From positions 62,001 to 126,000 of the forward strand of contig NZ_CANLER010000003.1 of assembly GCF_947489715.1 (NCBI RefSeq): 64,000 nt of DNA, read 5' to 3'. The stretch's first letter is position 1. Each line of letters begins with the position of its first letter. Under the pieces are notes generated by a model. It searched no databases and was not told the DNA's origin. It saw only the letters and a program-made list of their open reading frames with translations. Source of the stretch: an uncultured Roseovarius sp. GTDB lineage: Bacteria; Pseudomonadota; Alphaproteobacteria; Rhodobacterales; Rhodobacteraceae. A program made the position numbers and the translations under genes. Below are positions 43,845-51,912 of the stretch, one piece after another.

Positions 43845-44510
43845 CTATTCGGCTTTTGTCTTGCCGTCAGCCTTGGCGGCGGCTTTTTCTTTCAAGGCCA
43901 GTAATTTGGCTTTCAGCCGCCCCTTGCGACGATTCTGATAGGCCTGAATGACCGGCAGGCTGGTGTAATAGCAGATCAACCCGCAGATCAGCCCCGGAAT
44001 GATCCCGCCCACCATGTAGGGAAAGAACACCTCGTCATAGAAAATCTTCAATTCGGTCCAATGGGCGGTGTCCTCGGTGAACATCGCGAAAAAGTTCTCT
44101 TTCAGGTCGCGACCGGCATTGACGAATTTCTCACCCAGAGAGCTGTGGATCTCTTCGGCTGCCGGCACGTTGCGCATGCCCAGCAGGAAATGCCCGGTCT
44201 GCAAGGACGAGGCGCCAATAAACAAAAAGGTCAGCGGATTACCGAAAAACGTTGCCAGCAGCGACGCCACGATATTGCCGCGCAGAATGAACGCCACAAA
44301 AGCGGCCAGAAAGAAATGCAGCCCGAAAAACGGCGTGAAGGTCACGAATACACCCGCAAAAATACCGCGCGCGATCCGATGTGGCGGATCAGGCAGTCGC
44401 CACAACCGATGGCGGACATAGAGAAACGCACGCGACCATCCGGTGCGCGGCCAGAGAAATTCTGCCACGGCCCGCCAGATCGGACGTTTGTTTCTACGCT
44501 TGAAGACCAC
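43845..44510 (-). CDS. DUF2062 family protein
   Basis: A 221-residue membrane protein of the DUF2062 family: a basic N-terminus (KRRNKRPIWRAVAEF), then two to three hydrophobic helices with ARGIFAGVFVTFTPFFGLHF, and a Lys-rich tail. The family is widespread beside glycosyltransferases or rsh, with no firm function. It lies nine bases downstream of rsh. Confidence 0.9.
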   Translation of the reverse strand: MVFKRRNKRPIWRAVAEFLWPRTGWSRAFLYVRHRLWRLPDPPHRIARGIFAGVFVTFTPFFGLHFFLAAFVAFILRGNIVASLLATFFGNPLTFLFIGASSLQTGHFLLGMRNVPAAEEIHSSLGEKFVNAGRDLKENFFAMFTEDTAHWTELKIFYDEVFFPYMVGGIIPGLICGLICYYTSLPVIQAYQNRRKGRLKAKLLALKEKAAAKADGKTKAE

Positions 44511-44519
44511 CAGGGACTC

Positions 44520-46661
44520 CTAGTTTTGATTTGTCTGCGGCCCCCCGGACCGGGTGGGATCGCGGTGTCGTTCGATTGCGGCAACATCACTTTCGGCATC
44601 CAGTGCCGAGATCAAACGGTGCAGATGTTCAGCATCTCTTAGCTCAACATCTATCAGCAACCGGTAAAAATCCGGCTTCCGATCCACAAAATTCAAATCT
44701 GAAATATTGGCCTTCTGTTCACCTATCAAGGTACAAATGCGCCCCAAGACACCGGCATCATTGCCTATTGTGATATCAAGGGTAACACCATAAACCGCAG
44801 GATGAGTGCCGCCGTGCCAATGCAAGTCTAACCAGCGCTGCGGCTGGTCGTCAAATGCCGACAGCGATTCGCAATCAATCGCATGCACAACCACACCCTG
44901 ACCCCGGTAGGTGATGCCAACGATCCGCTCGCCCGGCAGCGGCTGACAACAGGGGGCACGGTCAAAACTCTGATCCGCCGCCAGACCGATCACGGCCAGA
45001 TCAAGGGCCACCTCGTCACCGTTATCCGGTGCAAGGTCGGGATAGATCGCATTCAGCACATTCTGCGCCGTCAGCTCAGCACTGCCCAGCCGGGCCAGCA
45101 ACTCATCCGGCTCGCTCAGACGCAGGGTCCGGGCGGCGGCTTCCAACGCCTTGTCGGTTGCTTTCTTGCCGACATGTTCAAATGCCGCCCGCGCCAATTC
45201 GCGACCCAGTTTGATGAACCGGTCGCGGTCCTGTTCGCGCAGCGCCCGGCGAATGGCCGAACGCGCCTTGCCGGTGGTGGCGATATCCAGCCATGTGGGC
45301 TGCGGGATCTGACCTTCGGCGGTGATCACGTCAACCGACTGGCCGTTTTTGATCCGGGTCCACAGCGGCACGCGCATCCCGTCGATCTTGGCGCCCACAC
45401 AGGCATGGCCGATGCGCGTGTGAATCGCATAGGCGAAATCAATCGGCGTGGCCCCGCGCGGCAACTTGACAACATCGCCCTTGGGCGTAAAGCAGAACAC
45501 CTTGTCCGCATACATCTCGAGCTTCACCGCCTCGAGGAATTCGTGATGATCCTCCTCGGCGTCAAACTGTTCCGTCAGCGCTGAAATCCACTTGACCGGA
45601 TCAACCGCAAAGGGGTTTTCGCTGCGCACCCCGTCACGATAGGACCAATGCGCCGCGACACCGGTTTCAGCCACATCATGCATCTGCCGGGTTCTGATCT
45701 GCACTTCGACACGCTTGCCGTCACGGCCGCTGACCGTGGTGTGGATGCTGCGATACCCGTTCGATTTCGGTTGGCTGATGTAATCCTTGAACCGCCCCGG
45801 CACCGCGCGCCAGCGTTGATGGATTGCCCCCAGCACCGAATAGCAGTCATGTTCGCTTTCGGTGATGATACGGAACCCGTAGATGTCCGACAGGCGGCTG
45901 AACCCCAGTTCCTTCTCCTGCATCTTGCGCCAGACCGAATAGGGCTTCTTGGCGCGGCCCAGCACATCGGCCTCGATCCCCGCCTTCGCGATTTCGTGAC
46001 GCATATCCCCGGTGATCTTCTCGACCACGTCACCGGTTTCTTTCTGCAAGGTGATGAACCGCCGGATGATCGACGCGCGCGCATCCGGGTTCAGCACCCG
46101 GAACGCCAGGTCTTCCAACTCTTCGCGCATCCACTGCATGCCCATCCGGCCCGCCAGCGGCGCGAAGATATCCATCGTCTCGCGCGCTTTCTTCAGCTGC
46201 TTTTCCGGCCGCATCGCCTTGATCGTGCGCATGTTGTGCAACCGGTCCGCCAGTTTGACCAGAATGACCCGCATATCCTTGGACATGGCCATAAAGAGCT
46301 TGCGAAAGTTTTCCGCCTGCTGGGTCTCGGTACTGCTCAACTGCAGGTTGGTCAGCTTGGTAACCCCATCGACCAGATCGGCGATCTCGCTACCGAATCG
46401 CTCGGACACCGTCGCGTAAGAGGCGCGGGTATCTTCGATGGTGTCATGCAAAAGCGCCGTGACGATGGTTGCGTCATCTAGTCGCTGTTCGGCCAGAACC
46501 GCCGCCACGGCGATCGGGTGGCTGAAATACGCCTCCCCCGAATGGCGGTACTGCCCTTCGTGCATCTCGCGGCCATATTCGTAGGCCGCGCTGATCAGTT
46601 TTTCATCTGTTTTGGGGTTGTAGGTGCGTACCAGCGCGATCAGGTCTTCTTGGGCGATCAT
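44520..46661 (-). CDS. rsh: Bifunctional (p)ppGpp synthetase/hydrolase Rsh
   Basis: Sole long RelA/SpoT-type enzyme of the stringent response in most alphaproteobacteria. The 713 residues hold an HD hydrolase domain (HDTIED, residues 72-77), a synthetase domain (around 240-350, with RFKDYISQPKSNGYRSIHT and EVQIRT), a TGS domain (around 385-450) and a C-terminal ACT domain. Hydrolase and synthetase residues both appear intact, so it should be bifunctional. The gene follows rpoZ by 33 bases, an arrangement shared with many relatives. Confidence 0.96.
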   Translation of the reverse strand: MIAQEDLIALVRTYNPKTDEKLISAAYEYGREMHEGQYRHSGEAYFSHPIAVAAVLAEQRLDDATIVTALLHDTIEDTRASYATVSERFGSEIADLVDGVTKLTNLQLSSTETQQAENFRKLFMAMSKDMRVILVKLADRLHNMRTIKAMRPEKQLKKARETMDIFAPLAGRMGMQWMREELEDLAFRVLNPDARASIIRRFITLQKETGDVVEKITGDMRHEIAKAGIEADVLGRAKKPYSVWRKMQEKELGFSRLSDIYGFRIITESEHDCYSVLGAIHQRWRAVPGRFKDYISQPKSNGYRSIHTTVSGRDGKRVEVQIRTRQMHDVAETGVAAHWSYRDGVRSENPFAVDPVKWISALTEQFDAEEDHHEFLEAVKLEMYADKVFCFTPKGDVVKLPRGATPIDFAYAIHTRIGHACVGAKIDGMRVPLWTRIKNGQSVDVITAEGQIPQPTWLDIATTGKARSAIRRALREQDRDRFIKLGRELARAAFEHVGKKATDKALEAAARTLRLSEPDELLARLGSAELTAQNVLNAIYPDLAPDNGDEVALDLAVIGLAADQSFDRAPCCQPLPGERIVGITYRGQGVVVHAIDCESLSAFDDQPQRWLDLHWHGGTHPAVYGVTLDITIGNDAGVLGRICTLIGEQKANISDLNFVDRKPDFYRLLIDVELRDAEHLHRLISALDAESDVAAIERHRDPTRSGGPQTNQN

Positions 46662-46694
46662 ACGCTGCGCATCCCCGGGGCTGTGGGGTCAGGT

Positions 46695-47048
46695 TCAGCC
46701 CTGACCCTGCGCTTCCATCAGTGCCCGAAGCAGTTTTTCCTCGGACATGTCGTCATCGGCGGGCTTGTCGGCCTCACCACCCATCAACAGGGCCATCGAA
46801 TCCTCTTCGGGTTCGTCGACTTCGATCTGGGTCTGGTTCGATTCGATCAGACGCTCGCGCAGCTCATCGGCGGATTGGGTTTCGTCGGCGATCTCGCGCA
46901 GACTGACAACAGGGTTCTTGTCGTTGTCACGCTCAACGGTGATAGGCGCACCGGCGGAAATCTCGCGCGCCCGGTGGGCGGCAAGCATCACCAGGTCAAA
47001 CCGGTTAGGGACCTTGTCAACGCAGTCTTCTGTGGTCACGCGGGCCAT
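46695..47048 (-). CDS. rpoZ: RNA polymerase omega subunit
   Basis: A 117-residue omega subunit that assists assembly of RNA polymerase and, in other bacteria, ppGpp binding. [20 protein letters not shown] and the following helix are the family core; the acidic C-terminal half is typical of alphaproteobacteria. First gene before rsh, so polymerase and stringent-response genes are together. Confidence 0.95.
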   Translation of the reverse strand: MARVTTEDCVDKVPNRFDLVMLAAHRAREISAGAPITVERDNDKNPVVSLREIADETQSADELRERLIESNQTQIEVDEPEEDSMALLMGGEADKPADDDMSEEKLLRALMEAQGQG

Positions 47049-47130
47049 GGGAACTCCGATCCAGCAATCAATAGAAGCCCGGTATTTAAGGCCTGCACGC
47101 TGGTTTTACAAGCACAGAATCACCGGGGGC

Positions 47131-47697
47131 TCACAGCGCGACGACCTCGGATTTATCCTTCTCCGGCAGCGCGGCCAGCATCTGCGCCACGCTCAGGTTC
47201 AGGACAGGATGACACCACTCAGGCGCGATCTCCGCAAGCGGCACCAGCACAAAGGCCCGGTCCTGCAAACGCGGATGCGGCAGGATCAGCCGATCCGGGG
47301 TTTTGACCGTCTGCTGATCCGGCGGCAAGCTGCGCCATGTGGTATGGGTGTCGATATCGGGATGCACCAATTGCCCCGCCGCGATCAGATCCAGATCCAG
47401 CGTGCGCCGACCCCATCTTTCAACCCGTTCCCGGCCAAATTGGGCTTCGGTTGCGTGCAATTTCTGCAGGAAATTCTCAACCGGCCCCCGGTACGCGACC
47501 TGCGCCGCCGCATTGACATAATCCGGCCCCGCACCGGGCGGAAAACACGGCGTGCTATAAAACCGGCTAACGGTCTTGATTTCGATGCCTGCACGCTCCA
47601 GTTGCTGCAGCGCAGCACGCAGGGTCAGCGCCGGAGGCCCAACCTGGGATGGCAGGTTGCCGCCCAAAGCTATCAACAATTGTTGATCATTTCCCAC
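47131..47697 (-). CDS. folK: 6-hydroxymethyl-dihydropterin pyrophosphokinase
   Basis: Folate synthesis enzyme that adds pyrophosphate to the pterin from ATP. The 188 residues show IALGGNLP, FYSTPCFPPG and GRRTLDLDLIA (Mg-binding Asp pair). The frame starts with ATG at 47697; divergent from the NYN gene over a region containing a palindrome. Confidence 0.94.
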   Translation of the reverse strand: MGNDQQLLIALGGNLPSQVGPPALTLRAALQQLERAGIEIKTVSRFYSTPCFPPGAGPDYVNAAAQVAYRGPVENFLQKLHATEAQFGRERVERWGRRTLDLDLIAAGQLVHPDIDTHTTWRSLPPDQQTVKTPDRLILPHPRLQDRAFVLVPLAEIAPEWCHPVLNLSVAQMLAALPEKDKSEVVAL

Positions 47698-47743
47698 CGT
47701 AAACCTATCCTTCTGAGTGACCGTGAGGCCTTGCCTTCTTGGC

Positions 47744-47759
47744 TAAACTACTTAGTTTA
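47744..47759. promoter_or_regulatory. Palindrome between folK and the NYN gene
   Basis: TAAACTA and TAGTTTA (7-bp perfect arms) flank CT. Located in the divergent intergenic region, 47 bases from the folK start and 80 from the NYN start. Likely a dimeric-regulator site; the protein is unknown. Confidence 0.45.
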
Positions 47760-47839
47760 CGGTCTAGTTCTGGTCGTTCCCAACCACTCACCTAAAGAAC
47801 ACCACGATCAGGGCAAGTTAATTCGGAAGGACATTTGAG

Positions 47840-48412
47840 ATGTTTTACAAGGACGAACGGCTGGCGCTGTTCATCGATGGCTCGAATTTATACGCCGCTG
47901 CAAAATCGCTGGGCTTCGACATCGACTACAAACTGCTGCGGGCAGAATTTATGCGCCGCGGCAAGTTGCTGCGCGCATTTTATTATACCGCGCTTCTGGA
48001 GAATGACGAGTATTCACCGATCCGCCCGCTGGTGGACTGGTTGAATTATAACGGCTTCTCGATGGTCACCAAGCCAGCCAAGGAATATACCGACAGCCAG
48101 GGCCGCCGTAAGGTCAAGGGCAACATGGATATCGAACTCGCCGTGGACGCGATGGAACTCGCCCCGCGGGTCGATCATATCGTGCTCTTTTCCGGCGATG
48201 GCGACTTCCGGCCGCTGGTGGAAAGTCTGCAACGCCAAGGTGTGCGTGTCTCGGTGGTGTCGACCATCCGCAGCCAGCCGCCGATGATCTCGGACGACCT
48301 GCGCAGGCAGGCCGATAACTTCATCGAACTTGAAGATCTCCGCGACGTCATCGGACGCCCGCCGCGCGAACCGTCCCCCGACCGGGAAGAGGCCTTCGCC
48401 GCCAGCAAGTAA
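47840..48412 (+). CDS. NYN-domain (LabA-like) nuclease
   Basis: A 190-residue NYN/PIN-like protein of the LabA/DUF88 type. Acidic residues of the putative metal site are visible in LALFIDGSNLY, GNMDIELAVDAM and LFSGDGDFRPLV. Such proteins are predicted RNases and may act in RNA metabolism or regulation. AAGGAC precedes the ATG at usable distance. Followed by a T-tailed hairpin terminator. Confidence 0.9.
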   Translation: MFYKDERLALFIDGSNLYAAAKSLGFDIDYKLLRAEFMRRGKLLRAFYYTALLENDEYSPIRPLVDWLNYNGFSMVTKPAKEYTDSQGRRKVKGNMDIELAVDAMELAPRVDHIVLFSGDGDFRPLVESLQRQGVRVSVVSTIRSQPPMISDDLRRQADNFIELEDLRDVIGRPPREPSPDREEAFAASK

Positions 48413-48420
48413 CACCACAG

Positions 48421-48448
48421 AAACCGGGGCCAAGCGTCTCGGTTTTTT
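48421..48448 (+). terminator. Rho-independent terminator of the NYN gene
   Basis: AAACCGG and TCGGTTT arms (one G-U wobble) followed by a T-run (to 48448), nine bases after the stop of the NYN gene. Confidence 0.75.
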
Positions 48449-48877
48449 GTTGATCCGCACCCGGTCGGCCCTGAACCTTCGGCCTGAGTTTGAGCGGGGC
48501 CTCCTTGTCGGCCCGTTCGGCAAGACCGCGGATCGGAAGTTTGAAATGGCAGGTCGGCTATTTTATCCTCTCTGACGCAGGCATTTTTCAGCGCCCGCCA
48601 ACCAGATCATCCGAAAATCTCGACGCCGTGCGCTGCAAGGTCCGTCCGTTCTGTTATTCCCTCGCTTTGCCGACCTGATTACCGACGCAATACCGACGTT
48701 ATACCGACGTGATACAGATCGCGGTTTTGCCTGTTAACGCTGGCTCTATCAGCTGATTCGCCCATGCCCGGCGGTTGCGGCGTTAACTTGCCATACATTT
48801 TCAGGATTTCAGACAAGGGCTGGAACGGCTAGTTCGGAACCATTATGTCGACTATCAGACACCGACAGGAGCGCCGG
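48449..48877. other. Long leader before rppH holding phased repeats
   Basis: A stretch of 429 bases with no convincing gene. It contains the 11-base direct repeats (48679-48722) and, further on, GTTAAC motifs near 48735 and 48783. Possible regulatory or structural region. Confidence 0.45.
48679..48722 (+). repeat. 11-bp tandem repeats, locus 1
   Basis: Units with exact 11-base period: TTACCGACGCA, ATACCGACGTT, ATACCGACGTG and a degenerate ATACAGATCGC. The same motif occurs four times at 63067-63110. One period per helical turn puts every TACCGAC on the same DNA face, which suits cooperative protein binding. Confidence 0.85.
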
Positions 48878-49360
48878 ATGACGCCGGATCAGATCGCCCA
48901 ACTACCCTACCGGCCCTGTGTGGGCGTGATGCTCGTCAACAACGACGGACATGTCTTTGTTGGCCAGCGGATCGACAATGACGCCGCTGCCTGGCAAATG
49001 CCCCAGGGCGGTATAGACCCCGGTGAGGCACCGCGTGACGCTGCACTACGTGAGCTTTGGGAAGAAACCGGCGTGCCCGCCGACCTTGTCACCATTGAGG
49101 CCGAAACCGATGGCTGGGTCCCCTACGATCTGCCACTTGAACTGGTGCCGCGCATATGGAAAGGGCGTTTTCGCGGGCAGGAGCAGAAATGGTTTCTACT
49201 GCGTTTTCAGGGGCTTGACGCGGATGTGAATATCTCCACCGATCACCCCGAATTTTCCGAATGGCGCTGGCTGCCGCCCGAAGACCTGGTCGACAATATC
49301 GTACCGTTCAAACGGGACGTCTACATCAGCGTTCTGAAACAGTTTGGAGAGTTGCTATGA
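48878..49360 (+). CDS. rppH: RNA pyrophosphohydrolase RppH
   Basis: Nudix hydrolase that removes pyrophosphate from mRNA 5' ends to trigger decay. The 160 residues include the Nudix box ([22 protein letters not shown]) and the family-typical WQMPQGGID and EQKWFLLRF. The ATG at 48878 follows CAGGAG by six bases; an in-frame ATG at 48845 would add eleven residues. Diadenosine polyphosphate hydrolysis is another activity of the group. Confidence 0.93.
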   Translation: MTPDQIAQLPYRPCVGVMLVNNDGHVFVGQRIDNDAAAWQMPQGGIDPGEAPRDAALRELWEETGVPADLVTIEAETDGWVPYDLPLELVPRIWKGRFRGQEQKWFLLRFQGLDADVNISTDHPEFSEWRWLPPEDLVDNIVPFKRDVYISVLKQFGELL

Positions 49361-49836
49361 AATCCGCCCTGCTCACGACTGTCCTTACCTGCCTGACCGG
49401 ACCGGCGCTGGCGCTGTCCTGCCTCCCCCCGAATGTCGCCACGACCTATTCGGAGGTGGCCGCATCAGACAAGAGCTACGCGGTCGTGCATGGCACACTC
49501 AGCTTTGACAAATCAAAACTGCCCGAAGTTGACCTGAACCATCAGGACCAGATCCCACCGCATGTGGACATCAAAGCGCAACTCAGCGGTAAATCCCTGT
49601 CCAAAGCCGGTTTTGAGGCCAAATTCGACCGGCCCATAACCTTGCGGGCCGTTTGCTTTGGTCCCTGGTGCGGCCAGCCTGTGTCAGGTGAAGAATATCT
49701 TTCGTTTCTTGAACAAACCGATGATGGCTACATCCTGTCGGTCACCCCATGCGGTGACTATGACTTTGTCGACCCCACGCCCGAGATGCTCGACAAGGTC
49801 ACCCAATGTTTCAAGGGTGATGTCTGCACGCCGTGA
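49357..49836 (+). CDS. Hypothetical exported protein
   Basis: No family recognised. The 159 residues carry an N-terminal signal ([19 protein letters not shown]) and a mature domain with several Cys ([32 protein letters not shown]) likely forming disulfides. Its start overlaps the rppH stop by four bases, so it is co-translated with rppH. An iron-sulfur or OB-fold role cannot be judged. Confidence 0.78.
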   Translation: MKSALLTTVLTCLTGPALALSCLPPNVATTYSEVAASDKSYAVVHGTLSFDKSKLPEVDLNHQDQIPPHVDIKAQLSGKSLSKAGFEAKFDRPITLRAVCFGPWCGQPVSGEEYLSFLEQTDDGYILSVTPCGDYDFVDPTPEMLDKVTQCFKGDVCTP

Positions 49837-50136
49837 ACTAGGGCACATATGCACGTCTGCGCTGGCGCGTGAAGGCTAAAGCAATTGTTAAGGGATACTG
49901 GCGTAATCTCTGCCTCGGACAAGGCGCCTTTGTCACGCTTTCTGCAAGACTGCGCAGCGAATCAGGTGCGGATGACCTCCAGTAGCCTTTGCAAATCGCA
50001 CCTCCAACAAGCTCAACAGGTTGCCACAAAGCCGCCTCGCCATTTCTGGGGAGTTAAAATCCGCGAATACGAAAGAAAATCTTAACATGTTATAGTTGTA
50101 TTAACTTTTCATTAACCCCCGTTAACGAGGCTAGAC
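49837..50136. other. luxR upstream region
   Basis: Exactly 300 bases with no coding frame of note. The last 60 bases hold TTAA-rich sequence and the CtrA-type box at 50101-50115. Confidence 0.4.
50101..50115. promoter_or_regulatory. CtrA-type binding box (TTAA-N7-TTAA)
   Basis: TTAACTTTTCATTAA matches the full CtrA consensus exactly. It ends 21 bases before the ATG of the small ORF preceding luxR. In Dinoroseobacter shibae the second lux system is controlled by CtrA, so the placement is biologically coherent; CtrA binding here is inference. Confidence 0.75.
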
Positions 50137-50346
50137 ATGCAAAACGAATGGATACTCGACGTTCTTGCCGATCTTAAGACATTTGCCCAGCAAAATGGGT
50201 TGGGTGTTTTGGCCGAACAGTTGGATGATACACAACTGGTGGCCGCGAGCGAGCTAGCGTTGACTGGGGAAGGACAGACAGTAGATGAACGCGGCCCCGC
50301 CTATGCGGCTGGATATAATATTGGAGGCCTTGGAAGGCGCCTCTGA
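50137..50346 (+). CDS. Small ORF before luxR
   Basis: A 69-residue reading frame with no recognised family. The N-terminal half looks like a real protein (WILDVLADLKTFAQQNG, then LAEQLDDTQLVAASELAL), amphipathic and acidic; the last 20 residues become low-complexity and run into luxR. It overlaps luxR by 62 bases in another frame, so the two are probably translationally coupled. Similar short ORFs precede lux regulators in related genomes as far as I recall. Confidence 0.65.
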   Translation: MQNEWILDVLADLKTFAQQNGLGVLAEQLDDTQLVAASELALTGEGQTVDERGPAYAAGYNIGGLGRRL

Positions 50347-51010
50347 ACTTAGCGAGCTTCAAACAGCAATTGAAAACCTTCGCGATCATTTCAAAGTAGA
50401 TCATATGGTTTACCACTGGGTCAGTGGTGCTGGCGATCAATATGGATGTGGCACCTACTCCAAGGAATGGGTCCAGAGATATCTTGAAAAAGAATACGTC
50501 CGCATCGACCCTGTAATCCAGGGATGCTATCAGCGATTTCACCCGGTCGACTGGAAGCGGCTGGATTGGTCGACCAAGGCAGCCCGTGCTTTTCAGCAAG
50601 AAGCGATCAAGTATGACATTGGAAACCAAGGGTTTTCCGTACCGGTGCGCGGCCCGAACGGACAATTCGCCCTGTTCACCGTCAGCCACCATTGCGACGA
50701 TGATGTTTGGGAAGCTTTCACCGAGGCCCACCGGCGCGATCTCATCCTGATCGCGCATTACTTCAACCAAAAAGCACTGGATTTCGAACCCGACCGCAAA
50801 CCCGAAACCGCCCAGTCGCTGTCACCACGCGAGATTGACGCGATCACTTTACTCGCGATGGGCTACAGCCGTGCGCAGGTCGCCGAGACGCTGAACATCT
50901 CGGAACATACGCTTCGGGTCTATATCGAATCCGCACGTTTCAAACTGGGGGCCATGAACACCGTGCACGCCGTCGCCCGCGCTCTCAGCCGCGGCCTGAT
51001 CGTGATCTGA
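50285..51010 (+). CDS. luxR: LuxR-family quorum-sensing regulator
   Basis: A 241-residue transcription factor with an autoinducer-binding domain (residues 10-165, including HMVYHWVSG, WVQRYLEKEYVRIDPV and the DPV motif) and a LuxR helix-turn-helix (LSPREIDAITLLAMGYSRAQ, VAETLNISEHTLRVYIE). The ATG at 50285 lies inside the 3' part of the small ORF. Partner gene luxI follows on the same strand. Confidence 0.95.
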   Translation: MNAAPPMRLDIILEALEGASELSELQTAIENLRDHFKVDHMVYHWVSGAGDQYGCGTYSKEWVQRYLEKEYVRIDPVIQGCYQRFHPVDWKRLDWSTKAARAFQQEAIKYDIGNQGFSVPVRGPNGQFALFTVSHHCDDDVWEAFTEAHRRDLILIAHYFNQKALDFEPDRKPETAQSLSPREIDAITLLAMGYSRAQVAETLNISEHTLRVYIESARFKLGAMNTVHAVARALSRGLIVI

Positions 51011-51048
51011 TCCCCCGGCCGAACACTCAAAAACCTGCATAACAGAAT

Positions 51049-51076
51049 CGGTAGCCCGACAGGGCCTGCCGGTTTT
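51049..51076. promoter_or_regulatory. Hairpin between luxR and luxI, terminator or lux-box-like
   Basis: CGGTAGCCC pairs imperfectly with GGGCCTGCCG around GACA and is followed by GGTTTTC. It can be read as the luxR terminator, or as a palindromic LuxR-binding element upstream of luxI. The short T-run favours the first, weakly. Confidence 0.45.
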
Positions 51077-51174
51077 CAGTTGCCCGAAAGTGTTAACGTA
51101 TCGCCCGCCCGTCGGATCAGCCGTTAACCAGCTCCCCCCATCTTTGGTGTCGAAAACCAGAAAAGGGGAAGCTC

Positions 51175-51861
51175 ATGCTACGCTACATCTACGGAAACGA
51201 CCTGCACAAACATCCGCTCCTGTCCGAGACCATGTTCAAGGATCGCGCGGATCAGTTCAAAACCCGGCTGGGTTGGGAGGTCAGCGTGGATGAGAGCGGC
51301 TCCGAGCGCGACGAATATGACAGTCTGAACCCGCTCTACGTGATCTGGGAAAACGAAGACGGCACCCACGGCGGGTCGATGCGCCTGCTGCCGACGACCG
51401 GCCCCACCATGGTGAACGATCATTTCAACCATATCAACGATGGCGGACATATCGTCAGCCCTCTGATCTGGGAATGCACCCGGTTTTGCCTGTCGCGCGG
51501 CGCAAGTTCTCAGGTTGCCGCTGCCCTGATGCTGGCGGGCGGAGAGATCATGCACAACTTTGCCATCAAGCATTACGTCGGCGTTTTTGATGCACGCATG
51601 GTGCGGATTTATCGTGCCATCGGCTCCTCGCCCGAGATTGTGGGCGCGCAAGGCGAAGGCCGTGACCGGATCAGTGTTGGCCTTTGGGAATTCACCGATG
51701 AGGCGCGGGCAAAGGTCGCGAAACGTGCAGGCATCACGCCCGAGATGTCGGAAGAATGGTTCCAGGCCAGCTTTGGCCCCAATGCCCCGGGTCATCCCTA
51801 TCGCCAAATGGCGCACGCCCTGGTGACACCGACGATGCCCCTGGGCCGTGCAACCGCCTGA
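51175..51861 (+). CDS. luxI: Acyl-homoserine-lactone synthase
   Basis: Synthesises N-acyl-homoserine lactone from SAM and acyl-ACP. The 228 residues keep the invariant residues of LuxI proteins: R24, F28 and W34 near the start, D46 and D49, R70 in GGSMRLLPTT, E100 and R103 (WECTR). GGGGAAG precedes the ATG. No chain-length inference is possible from sequence alone. Confidence 0.95.
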   Translation: MLRYIYGNDLHKHPLLSETMFKDRADQFKTRLGWEVSVDESGSERDEYDSLNPLYVIWENEDGTHGGSMRLLPTTGPTMVNDHFNHINDGGHIVSPLIWECTRFCLSRGASSQVAAALMLAGGEIMHNFAIKHYVGVFDARMVRIYRAIGSSPEIVGAQGEGRDRISVGLWEFTDEARAKVAKRAGITPEMSEEWFQASFGPNAPGHPYRQMAHALVTPTMPLGRATA

Positions 51862-51892
51862 TCTTCTTTTCTAGCTCTGGCCTCTGACAAGG

Positions 51893-51910
51893 CGCGACTG
51901 TAGGGTCGCG
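51893..51910 (+). promoter_or_regulatory. Hairpin at the helicase start
   Basis: CGCGAC and GTCGCG arms (51893-51898, 51905-51910) lie two bases before the ATG at 51913. No ribosome-binding site is visible, so the stem may limit initiation or end luxI transcription. Confidence 0.4.
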
Positions 51911-51912
51911 TC

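Noticed and set aside
48679-48722. Possible CRISPR array
   Set aside because: Units are 11 bases with no spacers and no cas genes nearby.
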